The translations under genes were made by a program, and so were the position numbers. The notes beneath the pieces were generated by a model. It worked only from the letters and a program-made list of their open reading frames with translations, did no database searches and was not told the origin of the DNA. From Prochlorococcus sp. AG-363-C20 (GTDB lineage: Bacteria; Cyanobacteriota; Cyanobacteriia; PCC-6307; Cyanobiaceae): a stretch of 64,000 bases of DNA. Below are positions 30,671-38,918 of this stretch, piece after piece. Within the stretch, counting starts at the first letter, position 1, and each line of letters begins with the position of its first letter. The stretch lies in assembly GCA_003280295.1 (NCBI GenBank), contig QCFI01000003.1, positions 51,299 to 115,298 of the forward strand, given 5' to 3'.

Positions 30671-31708
30671 GTGAATGATGCAGATCAAAAGAGAACATCA
30701 CGAAGAATCTCAGTAGACCTTCCATATCAAGATATAGAAAGTATTGATCAACTTAAAAAAGAATGGGGCTTAAGAAGCAGAGGAGATGTTCTTAAAAGAT
30801 TACTTCAAGAGATACTTCCTAATAATAATATAGAATTTAATACAAATGAAAATAATTTAGAAGACAAAATTGAAAATGTTATAGATAAAAAACCTCTATA
30901 TAATGAACAAAAAGCTTTAGTATTAATAGATGATAACCAAATAACAAGTTTAAACAATAGCAGTCAGAAAAATAAATCTGGGAATCAAAACTTTCAACAA
31001 CCTAAAGATAATTTAAATATCACAAATAAAGTCATTAACCTACCAAGTTTTGTGACTAAAAAAGCTAAAGACCTCCGCGAGAGTTTGCAACCAGAAGGTA
31101 AAAGCTATATTAATGAGCCTAATTTAGTTAAAACTGTTACAAATAAGCATGTCTTAAATGCTATAAAAGCCTCAAAAGATCATTGGAAAACACTTTATGG
31201 AAATGATCCTAATGAAAATGTTATAGAAGCTGCAATGAGTTGGCTTGCAAAAGAAATCTGGCCAAATCTTGAAAGCACAGAAGGAATTTCATTTACCTGG
31301 AGTGCAGCAAATCGTATACTTAAGGAATATTGTCCAGAATGGCAATATCAAAATCCCTCTTTAGAAAGAGTTATTGTATTAGCTGGAATTCTTGAAGATC
31401 CATTCGCGGCAGAAAACTTGGCTAAAAGAGTGCCAACCTTGATTCGCAGATTTGTAAATAAATTCAAGAGAAGTCGAAATGTCACTTCCTTTCAAACGTT
31501 GGAATCAACCATGACCATTCATGGTGCTCTCAAATTACTAGATTTACCAACTAAAGCTGGAGCCGCATTGACATTAAGTAGAATTAGGGACGCTTATAAA
31601 TTTAAGGCTATTTCAGTTCATCCTGATGCAGGAGGTTCTACTGAAGCTATGCGAAGAGTAAATGAAGCTTACCAGCTTCTTAAAGATTTATACAGAAAGC
31701 AGGAATAA
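30671..31708 (+). CDS. Protein with N-terminal ribbon-helix-helix-like region and C-terminal J-domain
   Basis: The 345-residue protein starts at GTG with a strong ribosome site. Residues ~8-52 (KRTSRRISVDLP, then IDQLKKEWGLRSRGDVLKRLLQEIL) read as a ribbon-helix-helix DNA-binding unit. A low-complexity N/K-rich linker covers ~53-125. An alpha-helical middle section (~160-275) has WLAKEIWPNLES and RRFVNKFKRSR. Residues ~285-345 resemble a J-domain with the HPD triad at H317-P318-D319 (ISVHPDAGGSTEAMRRVNEAYQLL). J-domains stimulate Hsp70 ATPase. Linking one to a DNA-binding region suggests a DnaK-assisted regulator or nucleoid protein, which is inference. The 168-bp tandem array starts about 80 bp after its stop. 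Confidence 0.7.
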   Translation: MNDADQKRTSRRISVDLPYQDIESIDQLKKEWGLRSRGDVLKRLLQEILPNNNIEFNTNENNLEDKIENVIDKKPLYNEQKALVLIDDNQITSLNNSSQKNKSGNQNFQQPKDNLNITNKVINLPSFVTKKAKDLRESLQPEGKSYINEPNLVKTVTNKHVLNAIKASKDHWKTLYGNDPNENVIEAAMSWLAKEIWPNLESTEGISFTWSAANRILKEYCPEWQYQNPSLERVIVLAGILEDPFAAENLAKRVPTLIRRFVNKFKRSRNVTSFQTLESTMTIHGALKLLDLPTKAGAALTLSRIRDAYKFKAISVHPDAGGSTEAMRRVNEAYQLLKDLYRKQE

Positions 31709-31764
31709 CTTACATTTCTCATTTTAGTTAAAATATTAATTTCATAGCATGTCTTAAACAAGAC

Positions 31765-32355
31765 TATTGAACAAATTATTCAGTAAAAACCCGAAGTTAA
31801 TATCGAACATTCCTATTTTTTTTAATAAGCAAATTTTGATGATTTTTTTATATGCCTAAACCCAATAGGTTTAACTTATTTAGAATGTCTCATTTAAGAC
31901 ACATTCTAAGTCCTATAGTGCTACTTACATGAGAATTTTGACAAACTATTTATAAAATCCGAAGTTAATATCTATGATTACTATTTTTTTTAATAAGCAA
32001 ATTTTGATGATTTTTTATATGCCAAAACTCAATAGGTTAAAGTTAATCAGAGTGTCTCAACTAAGACACATTCTAAGTCCTATACTGCGACTTAGCTGAG
32101 ACTCTTGACAAACTATATATAAAATCCAAAGTTAATATCGATGATTGCTATTCTTTTAAATAAGCAAATTTTGATGATTTTTTTTTGCCAAAACTCAATA
32201 GGTTTAAAGGTATATAGGTATCTCATATGAGACTCTTTCTAAGTCCTATAATGGGGCTCAGTTGAGACTTATGGGCAAACCATTTATAAAAATCCGAAGT
32301 TAATATTGATGATTCCTATTTTTTGCAATCAATTAAATATTGATGAGCTTTTACT
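31765..32355. repeat. Tandem array, three full and two partial copies of a ~168-bp unit containing short palindromes
   Basis: The anchor word CCGAAGTTAATAT (CCAAAG in one copy) recurs at 31791, 31959, 32126 and 32294, giving periods of 168, 167 and 168 bp. A leading partial copy precedes the first anchor and a decaying partial copy follows the last. Each unit has AATAAGCAAATTTTGATGATT, a CTCAATAGGTT block (CCCAATAGGTT in the first copy), a TCTAAGTCCTATA block and two dyads. The first dyad reads GTCTCATTTAAGAC, then GTGTCTCAACTAAGACAC, then TCTCATATGAGA. The second is of the type CTTAGCTGAG or CTCAGTTGAG. There are no unique spacers, so it is not CRISPR, and the units do not keep an open frame. 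Confidence 0.9.
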
Positions 32356-32452
32356 TATGAATGACTAATAGACAAGAAATACAATTGGTGTCCATTTTCT
32401 GTCCATTAATTATATTGGATTCGAAAGAGCTTTAGTACCAAGTGAAACAAGT

Positions 32453-32485
32453 CCTGCGTATCTGTTGTAATGACAGTTACGCAGG
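32453..32485. other. GC-rich stem-loop in AT-rich spacer
   Basis: CCTGCGTA (32453-32460) pairs exactly with TACGCAGG (32478-32485). Inside it, CTGT (32462-32465) pairs with ACAG (32473-32476) around the loop TGTAATG, with a single T/T mismatch between the two helices. Twelve base pairs of this quality stand out here. No T-run follows, so it looks more like an RNA element or protein site than an intrinsic terminator. Confidence 0.5.
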
Positions 32486-32733
32486 GAAGTCAGCGCAATA
32501 AGCATTTGGTTTGTTTAGAGCTCGTTATTCCTATTAAAGTCATTACATGAGTCCCATATTAAGACTGGTTCAATTTCAGCTAATGTAATAATTTATCTCT
32601 AATAGCAATTCCTCATGAAATTATTTGAGCACCTATACTGGTATTGATATTCTTATCTAAGACTAATATTAAGACTATAAGTTGGTCTCACATAAGATCT
32701 TATATACTTAGTAAAGAGGAAGCATTTGAAGAG

Positions 32734-32749
32734 CCTATTTTTAAATAGG
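32734..32749 (+). terminator. Short perfect hairpin with trailing T-rich tract
   Basis: CCTATTT (32734-32740) and AAATAGG (32743-32749) form a 7-bp stem with a two-base loop, or a tighter stem with fewer pairs, followed by TGGTTTT. It could be a weak terminator for an RNA from the spacer. No gene lies directly upstream. Confidence 0.3.
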
Positions 32750-32994
32750 TGGTTTTAATTCTAATGCTATTAAAATTTCAAATTTTTTGAAGGGATAAAA
32801 AGACACACCTTCTTTGAATCATTCAGGCCCTAACATTACTAACATGCTTCTCTAGACATAAAGTAATACCTAATTAAACCTTCTTTATAGGTTTCTTTTA
32901 AAATTTTTATATACAGATTTACCTAACTATAGACTTTTAATTTTGTTATAGTAATTTAGAGAATATTAAAATATAAAATTACTAGAAATCAATT

Positions 32995-34398
32995 TTGAAA
33001 AAACAATTTAAAACTACAACAAATAAACAATTGATATTCCCAAATATTGGTGAAAACATTCAGATACGTTGCTTAGACATAGATAAAACAGGTTTTGGAA
33101 TTTCTAATTTTAATGGCTTCGTTTTTATTACTCCAGACTTAATACCAGGTGAAACAGCTACTGTAAAAATAGAATATCGGAAAGGCTCCCAATGGTTTAC
33201 TTCAATTGTTGAAAGAATCGTTAAATCAAAAAACCGACAAAAGGCACCTTGTTCGTATTATAGATTTTGTGGTAGTTGTTCTACACAACATATTGTATAT
33301 CAAGAACAAATAAGATTAAAAATAAAGCATCTAGAAGACGTAATTTACCGAATAGGTAAATTAGATGTAACGATAAATCTAGAATTAGTAAATGCTGAAG
33401 AAATTGTTAGTTATAGAAATCGAGCAATAATTCCTTTTAGAAAACAGAAAAATGGAGAATTGTCTTTGGGATACTATAAAAGAAAAACTCATTCGATAAT
33501 AAATATAGATGAATGTTTAGTTTTAGACGAAAGGATATCAAAATTAATTAAACCTATTAAATTAGACCTTGAATCATATAACCACCAGACAAATTATATT
33601 TCAGATGATATTAAGAAAATAAGACAATTAGTCATGAGGATAGGTACAGGTACAGGTGAAATCCTGATATCAATCGTAAGTTATAAGGATATTAAAGAAG
33701 AATTGCTAATTATGGCTAAAAATTGGTTAAACAGGTGGCCTGATGTTAAAGGAATAACATTAAATATTCAACCAGAAGATAATAACTTGATTTTTGGGAA
33801 AGAAACTATAGTCCTTGCAGGTAGAGATTATATAGAAGAAAGTTTCTGTGGTTTAACAATAAGATTAGCCACAACTAATTTTTTTCAAATATATTCAAAG
33901 CAAGCCGAAAAGGTAGTTTCATTATTAATTAAATGGTTTTCAAAGGATAAGACAATAAAATCAATAGTAGATGCTTATTGTGGTGTTGGTACAATATCTT
34001 TACCTTTAGCCCAAAACGGCTTCAGAGTCACAGGTATTGAAATAAACAAAGAATCTATCGGGCTTGCATTAATAAATGCTCTTATAAATAATATTAGTTT
34101 AGTAAATTTTAAAACTGGTAACATTAATTCTTTAATAAGTAATTATATAGATCAAACAAAAGGCCTCGTTCTAGATCCGCCAAGAAAGGGACTTGACTGT
34201 AAATTAATAGAGATAATTAAAAATAAATTGCCCAAAAAGATTGCTTATTTAAGTTGCAATCCCGCAACACTAGCTAGAGATTTAAAATTAATTACAAATA
34301 AAAATTCTTACAAAGTAGAAGTAATATATGCTATTGATTTTTTCCCTCAGACTACACATTTAGAATGTCTGGCATTACTTAACAGAATTAACTCCTAA
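32995..34398 (+). CDS. RNA (uracil-5-)-methyltransferase, RlmD/TrmA family
   Basis: Predicted SAM-dependent methylation of a uridine in 23S rRNA (RlmC/RlmD-type). A TRAM domain (~17-75) is followed by an Fe-S cluster motif with C86, C92 and C95, plus a later cysteine in DECLVLDE. The SAM-binding DAYCGVGTISLPLA, then DPPRKGLD and the nucleophile C421 in YLSCNPATLARDL, complete the pattern. The start is TTG, with KKQFKTTTNK. Its end overlaps the convergent pheT by 11 bases. The exact target base cannot be told from sequence. Confidence 0.88.
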   Translation: MKKQFKTTTNKQLIFPNIGENIQIRCLDIDKTGFGISNFNGFVFITPDLIPGETATVKIEYRKGSQWFTSIVERIVKSKNRQKAPCSYYRFCGSCSTQHIVYQEQIRLKIKHLEDVIYRIGKLDVTINLELVNAEEIVSYRNRAIIPFRKQKNGELSLGYYKRKTHSIINIDECLVLDERISKLIKPIKLDLESYNHQTNYISDDIKKIRQLVMRIGTGTGEILISIVSYKDIKEELLIMAKNWLNRWPDVKGITLNIQPEDNNLIFGKETIVLAGRDYIEESFCGLTIRLATTNFFQIYSKQAEKVVSLLIKWFSKDKTIKSIVDAYCGVGTISLPLAQNGFRVTGIEINKESIGLALINALINNISLVNFKTGNINSLISNYIDQTKGLVLDPPRKGLDCKLIEIIKNKLPKKIAYLSCNPATLARDLKLITNKNSYKVEVIYAIDFFPQTTHLECLALLNRINS

Positions 34399-36874
34399 GT
34401 TCAGCATTTAAAGATTTAATTAACTCTTTTCTAACTTTTTCATGAATTGGTTTCACATCTTCATCATTTAGTGTTTTGCTTTTATCCCTATACCAAATTC
34501 TGAAAGCAAGACTACATTTATCTACACCTATCTTTTCCTCCTCGAAACGATCTATTAATTCAACCTTTTCAATTAAGGGTTTCCCTACTTTTAGAATTAA
34601 TTGGACGACAAGTTTAGAAGTTATATCCTTATTTACTATAAGGGCTATGTCTCTTTCAAGAAAAGGAATAGTACTAAACTGTTTATAGGTTACATTCCAA
34701 GCTTTCTTTCTAGTAGCAGCAACTAAAATTGGGTTTAAGTTCATTTGAAACATATAAGTTTCTATAGGCAATGATCTTTCATCTGTTATAGCAGGATGAA
34801 GTTGACCAAAAGAACCTATTTCTTTACCTTCTAAAATAAGATTTGCGGCCTTGCCTGGGTGCAAAATATTATCTGCTATAATTTGTTTATCTGAGATATT
34901 AATTTTAAATTTGTCAAATAGCTCAGTTAGTTTACCTCTTGCTTCATAATAATTTAAATATATATTTCCCTTATTAGCACTCCACATTTCTAACCTATTT
35001 TCTCCACATATAATTCCCGAAAGTATCAATTCTTGATTAATATCATTATTAATTCTTTTATAAATATTTCCTATTTCAAATATCCAACACCCAGTTCTTC
35101 CAGCCTTTAAATTTCTTTGACATATATTTAAATGTTCAAGCCATAAATTTGTTCGCAAGTGACTTGTTTCTGACAAAAGTGGGTTTGTAATAGCCACCAT
35201 TTCATCCACATCATGAATTTTTCCGACTAGAGAGAATGAGGAAACTTCTTGTAATCCTGATGCACACAAATATTCTCGAAGGTATCTTTCGGCTTTTTGC
35301 TTAGGATTTAGTACTCCAGGTCTAATTGGGTGAGGTAGATTAGATTCAAAACGATCAAAACCTATTAATCTTGCTATTTCTTCTATTAAATCAACTTCTC
35401 TTTGTAAATCATTCTTTCTAGAAGGGTCTATATTTACATTCCATCCTATATCAATAGTTTGTATAGTACATCCAATATCACATAAAATTTGTTCAATTTC
35501 ATCGTCTCTTATTTTGCGAATACTTTTATCTTTATTTTCCTCCAATATATCGTTACTTTCATTTAATGAAAGTTTTATATTTCCTAATAATTTATGTACT
35601 CTTGAACGGCGAAGTAATATTTGTTTTTCAGTGATGCTTACAGCTCCAAATACCCAAGAATCAGTCAAAGAACATTCATTATTTTCTTTTAAAATATTGA
35701 TTGCTCTATTAGCGGCTAATAATGTCAACTCACTAGGGATACCTTTTTCATAACGACTGCTAGATTCTGTCCTAATGGCTATATCTCTAGATGTATTCCT
35801 AACTGAAACTGGTGAAAATACAGCAGCTTCTAGCCAAACTCTTTTAGTTTGATTATTTACAGCACAATTATTACTTCCTATCACTCCAGCTAATGCTATT
35901 GGTAAGTTGTGACAAGTTACGACATGACTTGCTTCTGATAGTGAAATTTCTTTTCCACCTAATGATATAAATTTCTCACCTTTATATGCATTTCTTATTC
36001 CAAAGTTTTCTATATTAACCTTTTTCTTTGTTATTTTCTCTAATAGATCTGCATCAAATGCATGAAGAGGTTGACCTTGTTCAAGCATGACGTAATTTGT
36101 TATATCTACAATTAAGTTTATAGATTTAATACCTGCTGATTCTATACGTTGTTTTATTAACTTGTTAGAATCTTGATAACATTTGATATCTTCTATTAAA
36201 GTTAAAGAATATAAGCCTCCTTTCTCTATTATAGGACTTTTAATTTCCTCAGATTGAAATGATTTAAATTTTAGATTTTCCTCTATGGTTGGCAAGGAAA
36301 GATTTGATCTTGTAATAGCTGATACCTCTTTAGCTATTCCAATCATTGACATTCCATCTGATCTATTTGCTGTTATTGCCAATTCAAGAACGGTGTCATT
36401 TAATCCAAAGAATTCAGAAACCGGTTCACCTATTGATGGAAAAGGGCCGCTTAAATTTTCAAATATACATATACCCTCTTCATTAACGTTTAAACCTAAC
36501 TCTCCTTGAGAACAAATCATACCTTCACTAGAAACTCCTCTAAGTTGACTAGCTTTAATATTTAAGTCTTTTGCTGGAAGATATGAACCAACAGTTGCCA
36601 CTGGAACGTGTATACCACTTCTCACATTTGGAGCACCACAAACTATCTGAAGAGGTGTTTTCATGCCAATATCAACCTTGCAAATACTTAGTTTGTCTGC
36701 ATTTGGATGTTTTTCCTTAGATTCCACAAAACCAACGACAACACCAGACGCATTAGAACTTCGGTTATCAATAGCTTCGACCTCAAATCCTGCTATAGAA
36801 AGCTTTTCCGCCAATTCTTCTGTTGAAATTGGTATATGGACCATATCCTGTAGCCAGGACAATGACACCCTCAT
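34388..36874 (-). CDS. pheT: Phenylalanyl-tRNA synthetase beta subunit
   Basis: The large subunit of the heterotetrameric PheRS does tRNA binding and editing. It begins MRVSLSWLQDMV, followed by a tRNA-binding EMAP-like domain (~40-150, ADKLSICKVDIG and VCGAPNVR). The B3/B4 editing domain has VDITNYVMLEQGQPLHAFDAD. Then come the B5 domain, a catalytic-like domain and a C-terminal anticodon-binding FDX domain (FLERDIALIV). The length of 828 is usual. It is divergent from the rpmG-rpsR operon. Confidence 0.96.
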   Translation of the reverse strand: MRVSLSWLQDMVHIPISTEELAEKLSIAGFEVEAIDNRSSNASGVVVGFVESKEKHPNADKLSICKVDIGMKTPLQIVCGAPNVRSGIHVPVATVGSYLPAKDLNIKASQLRGVSSEGMICSQGELGLNVNEEGICIFENLSGPFPSIGEPVSEFFGLNDTVLELAITANRSDGMSMIGIAKEVSAITRSNLSLPTIEENLKFKSFQSEEIKSPIIEKGGLYSLTLIEDIKCYQDSNKLIKQRIESAGIKSINLIVDITNYVMLEQGQPLHAFDADLLEKITKKKVNIENFGIRNAYKGEKFISLGGKEISLSEASHVVTCHNLPIALAGVIGSNNCAVNNQTKRVWLEAAVFSPVSVRNTSRDIAIRTESSSRYEKGIPSELTLLAANRAINILKENNECSLTDSWVFGAVSITEKQILLRRSRVHKLLGNIKLSLNESNDILEENKDKSIRKIRDDEIEQILCDIGCTIQTIDIGWNVNIDPSRKNDLQREVDLIEEIARLIGFDRFESNLPHPIRPGVLNPKQKAERYLREYLCASGLQEVSSFSLVGKIHDVDEMVAITNPLLSETSHLRTNLWLEHLNICQRNLKAGRTGCWIFEIGNIYKRINNDINQELILSGIICGENRLEMWSANKGNIYLNYYEARGKLTELFDKFKINISDKQIIADNILHPGKAANLILEGKEIGSFGQLHPAITDERSLPIETYMFQMNLNPILVAATRKKAWNVTYKQFSTIPFLERDIALIVNKDITSKLVVQLILKVGKPLIEKVELIDRFEEEKIGVDKCSLAFRIWYRDKSKTLNDEDVKPIHEKVRKELIKSLNAELRS

Positions 36875-36898
36875 GGGCCTTTATAAAAGAGAAATAGA

Positions 36899-36938
36899 TC
36901 CTACGAATTGAAAGGCGCCTTTTGTAAGGGTCCTACGA
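36899..36938. promoter_or_regulatory. Palindrome flanked by direct repeats between pheT and rpmG
   Basis: The perfect 12-bp palindrome AAAGGCGCCTTT (36911-36922) lies between two copies of TCCTACGA (36899-36906 and 36931-36938). All of this is in the 118-bp divergent gap between pheT and rpmG. Such symmetry fits an operator or an mRNA leader for the ribosomal-protein operon, but no factor is known to me, so the role is inference. Confidence 0.35.
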
Positions 36939-36992
36939 GCTTGTAAGATCTGGTTTGTAATTACGCATCGCAACTGCGGCGCTACGTCCTTT

Positions 36993-37187
36993 ATGGCAAA
37001 AAGCAAGGGCGTCCGGATAGTGATCACTCTTGAGTGCACTGATTGCCGGTCCAATCCCGCCAAACGCTCACCAGGAGTGTCTAGGTACACAACTGAAAAG
37101 AATCGCCGAAACACAACTGATCGGCTTGAAATCAAAAAGTTTTGCACACATTGCAATAGATCAACTGTACATAAGGAAATCAAATGA
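36993..37187 (+). CDS. rpmG: 50S ribosomal protein L33
   Basis: This is a 64-residue large-subunit protein with the four-cysteine zinc-ribbon form: CTDC (~15-18) and CTHC (~50-53). The order [11 protein letters not shown] then [15 protein letters not shown] is diagnostic. It heads an rpmG-rpsR pair, a usual cyanobacterial arrangement, followed closely by an RNB nuclease. Longer frames overlapping it on both strands are shadows. Confidence 0.97.
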   Translation: MAKSKGVRIVITLECTDCRSNPAKRSPGVSRYTTEKNRRNTTDRLEIKKFCTHCNRSTVHKEIK

Positions 37188-37226
37188 TCATTCAGATAGA
37201 AATTCATCCAACTGTTCACTATTAAA

Positions 37227-37448
37227 ATGTCAAATTCATTTTTCAAACAAAAACTCTCACCGATTAAGCCAGGGGATCCTATTGATTATAAAGATGTTGA
37301 TCTCCTCAAAAAATTTATTACCGATCGCGGGAAAATCCTTCCAAGACGTCTTACGGGCCTAACTGCAAAACAGCAAAGGGACCTTACAACAGCTGTTAAA
37401 CGAGCACGTATAGTTGCCCTTCTTCCATTCGTAAACCCTGAAGGATAA
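37227..37448 (+). CDS. rpsR: 30S ribosomal protein S18
   Basis: This 73-residue small-subunit protein binds S6 and 16S rRNA on the platform. It contains [34 protein letters not shown] and [11 protein letters not shown], matching S18 throughout. It starts 39 bp after rpmG and is presumably on the same transcript. Confidence 0.97.
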   Translation: MSNSFFKQKLSPIKPGDPIDYKDVDLLKKFITDRGKILPRRLTGLTAKQQRDLTTAVKRARIVALLPFVNPEG

Positions 37449-37484
37449 CTTGCAACAATTATAAAATTCCTTCAACCTAATTAT

Positions 37485-38798
37485 TTGAAACAGAATCTAA
37501 AAGACAGTAGTGGCTTTAGTGAATTGATTAGTGAAGAATTGTGTGGAGAAGCAATTAATTCTAATTTGATATTTGACCATTTAAATTTGCCAGAAACAGT
37601 AAAGGATTTATCAAGATTAAATACATACACAATAGATGATTCTTCCACTTTTGAAATAGATGATGCAATTTCATTAGAACAACAAGAAGATAAAAAAATC
37701 ATATGGATACACATTGCAGATCCGTCTAGTTTTATCCCAATAAATAGCAAAATAGACATAGAAGCAAGAAAGAAAGCATCCAGTATTTACCTTGCTAATA
37801 AAATAATTCCTATGTTACCTGAAAATATAGTAAACGAATTCCTTAGCTTAAAAGCAGGAAGAGTTTCAACGGCATTAAGTGTATCAATAGTGCTAGATTG
37901 TAAAGGTCAAATAATTGATTATGATATTACAAGAAGTATAATAAACCCACATTATAATTTAACTTACGAAGAAGCCGATGAGCTAATAGATTACCAACCT
38001 CCCCAAGAAAAGGACTTAGCAATTTTATCGAATTTATTGGAAATACGTAGAATATTCAGAAAACAGAATGGTGCTCTAATTCTTGATCAGCCGGAAGGAA
38101 AGTTTAAATATAAGGACGGAAGACCTAATTTAAAAATAATTGAAAATTCACTAGCAAGAAATTTAGTAAGCGAAAGCATGATTCTAATGGGCACTGTTAT
38201 AGCTAATTTCGCTAAAAAATACAATATATCTGTACCATATAGGACACAAAAAGGTAATAACTGTCAATATAAAGATTTATTATATAATGGAAATATTTTA
38301 TCAGTTAAAAATTCAGAGATCAAACAAAAGCTAAGCAAGGCTTCTACAACTACTAAGCCTGATAGCCATTCATCATTAGGCTTAGATTGTTATGTTCAAG
38401 CGACATCTCCTCTAAGGAGGTATCTTGATTTAATTGTCCATAGACAAATAATAGGTTATCTACAAAATGGATTTATGTATTCAGAAGAAGATATTGCAGA
38501 AATAATAAAGGATGTTAATTTTTCACAACGGCAAGCTATTGAAATTATGAATGAGGATAAGTTTCAATTGCAATATTACTGGTTCAGGAAAAACAAAAAG
38601 AAGCAATGGAAAACATATTTTTTACGAACATTAAAGAGAAATGAAAACATAGCCTTGTTACGTTTTGAAGATATGGAAATGGATATAGCATGCATTTTAG
38701 ATACTTTAGAAAATTGGCAGGTAGGAAAGGTACTTTATATATTGTTAAATGACATTGATACCTCTAATTTTGTCAATTTTAAATTGATTGCCTTTTAG
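37485..38798 (+). CDS. RNB-family exoribonuclease (RNase II/R-like), catalytic type
   Basis: Predicted 3'-5' RNA degradation. The RNB catalytic strand is intact: D51 in YTIDDSSTF, then E57-I58-D59-D60-A61-I62, with the two invariant aspartates present and one conservative D-to-E change. IWIHIADPSSFI, YLANKIIPMLPENIVNEFLSL and CYVQATSPLRRYLDLIVHRQ are family motifs in the usual order. At 437 residues it has almost no N-terminal cold-shock region, and any C-terminal S1 part is very short. It starts at TTG 36 bp after rpsR, suggesting co-expression with ribosomal proteins. Confidence 0.88.
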   Translation: MKQNLKDSSGFSELISEELCGEAINSNLIFDHLNLPETVKDLSRLNTYTIDDSSTFEIDDAISLEQQEDKKIIWIHIADPSSFIPINSKIDIEARKKASSIYLANKIIPMLPENIVNEFLSLKAGRVSTALSVSIVLDCKGQIIDYDITRSIINPHYNLTYEEADELIDYQPPQEKDLAILSNLLEIRRIFRKQNGALILDQPEGKFKYKDGRPNLKIIENSLARNLVSESMILMGTVIANFAKKYNISVPYRTQKGNNCQYKDLLYNGNILSVKNSEIKQKLSKASTTTKPDSHSSLGLDCYVQATSPLRRYLDLIVHRQIIGYLQNGFMYSEEDIAEIIKDVNFSQRQAIEIMNEDKFQLQYYWFRKNKKKQWKTYFLRTLKRNENIALLRFEDMEMDIACILDTLENWQVGKVLYILLNDIDTSNFVNFKLIAF

Positions 38799-38918
38799 AC
38801 GAATATTTATTAAATAGTAAAAGTATTGAGTATGCAATTAAAGAACTGGTGTAATTAAGAGAATTAATGATAAAATTAAGTAGTATAGACAATTAGGTTA
38901 TATCATAATCTGTAAGCA

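Larger units (their letters stand above)
31709..32994. other. 1.3-kb gene-free region with tandem array and isolated hairpins
   Basis: No coding frame of note is visible on either strand. The first half is the 168-bp tandem array (separate entry). The second half (about 32360-32994) holds one GC-rich hairpin at 32453-32485, a hairpin at 32734-32749, and scattered echoes of the array's palindromic word (e.g. GTCTCACATAAGAT at 32685-32698; TAAGACTA twice near 32657-32676). No integrase, tRNA fragment or transposase remnant is recognised. Confidence 0.6.

Noticed and set aside
31765..32355. CRISPR array
   Set aside because: The whole ~168-bp unit is repeated, there are no unique spacers of uniform size, and no cas genes are nearby.
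31709..32994. Genomic island or prophage remnant
   Set aside because: No integrase, transposase, tRNA fragment or terminal repeat was found; only the tandem array and isolated hairpins are present.
36881..37362. Longer open frames of 110-121 codons on both strands around rpmG and rpsR
   Set aside because: They are shadows in other frames of the clear L33 and S18 genes.
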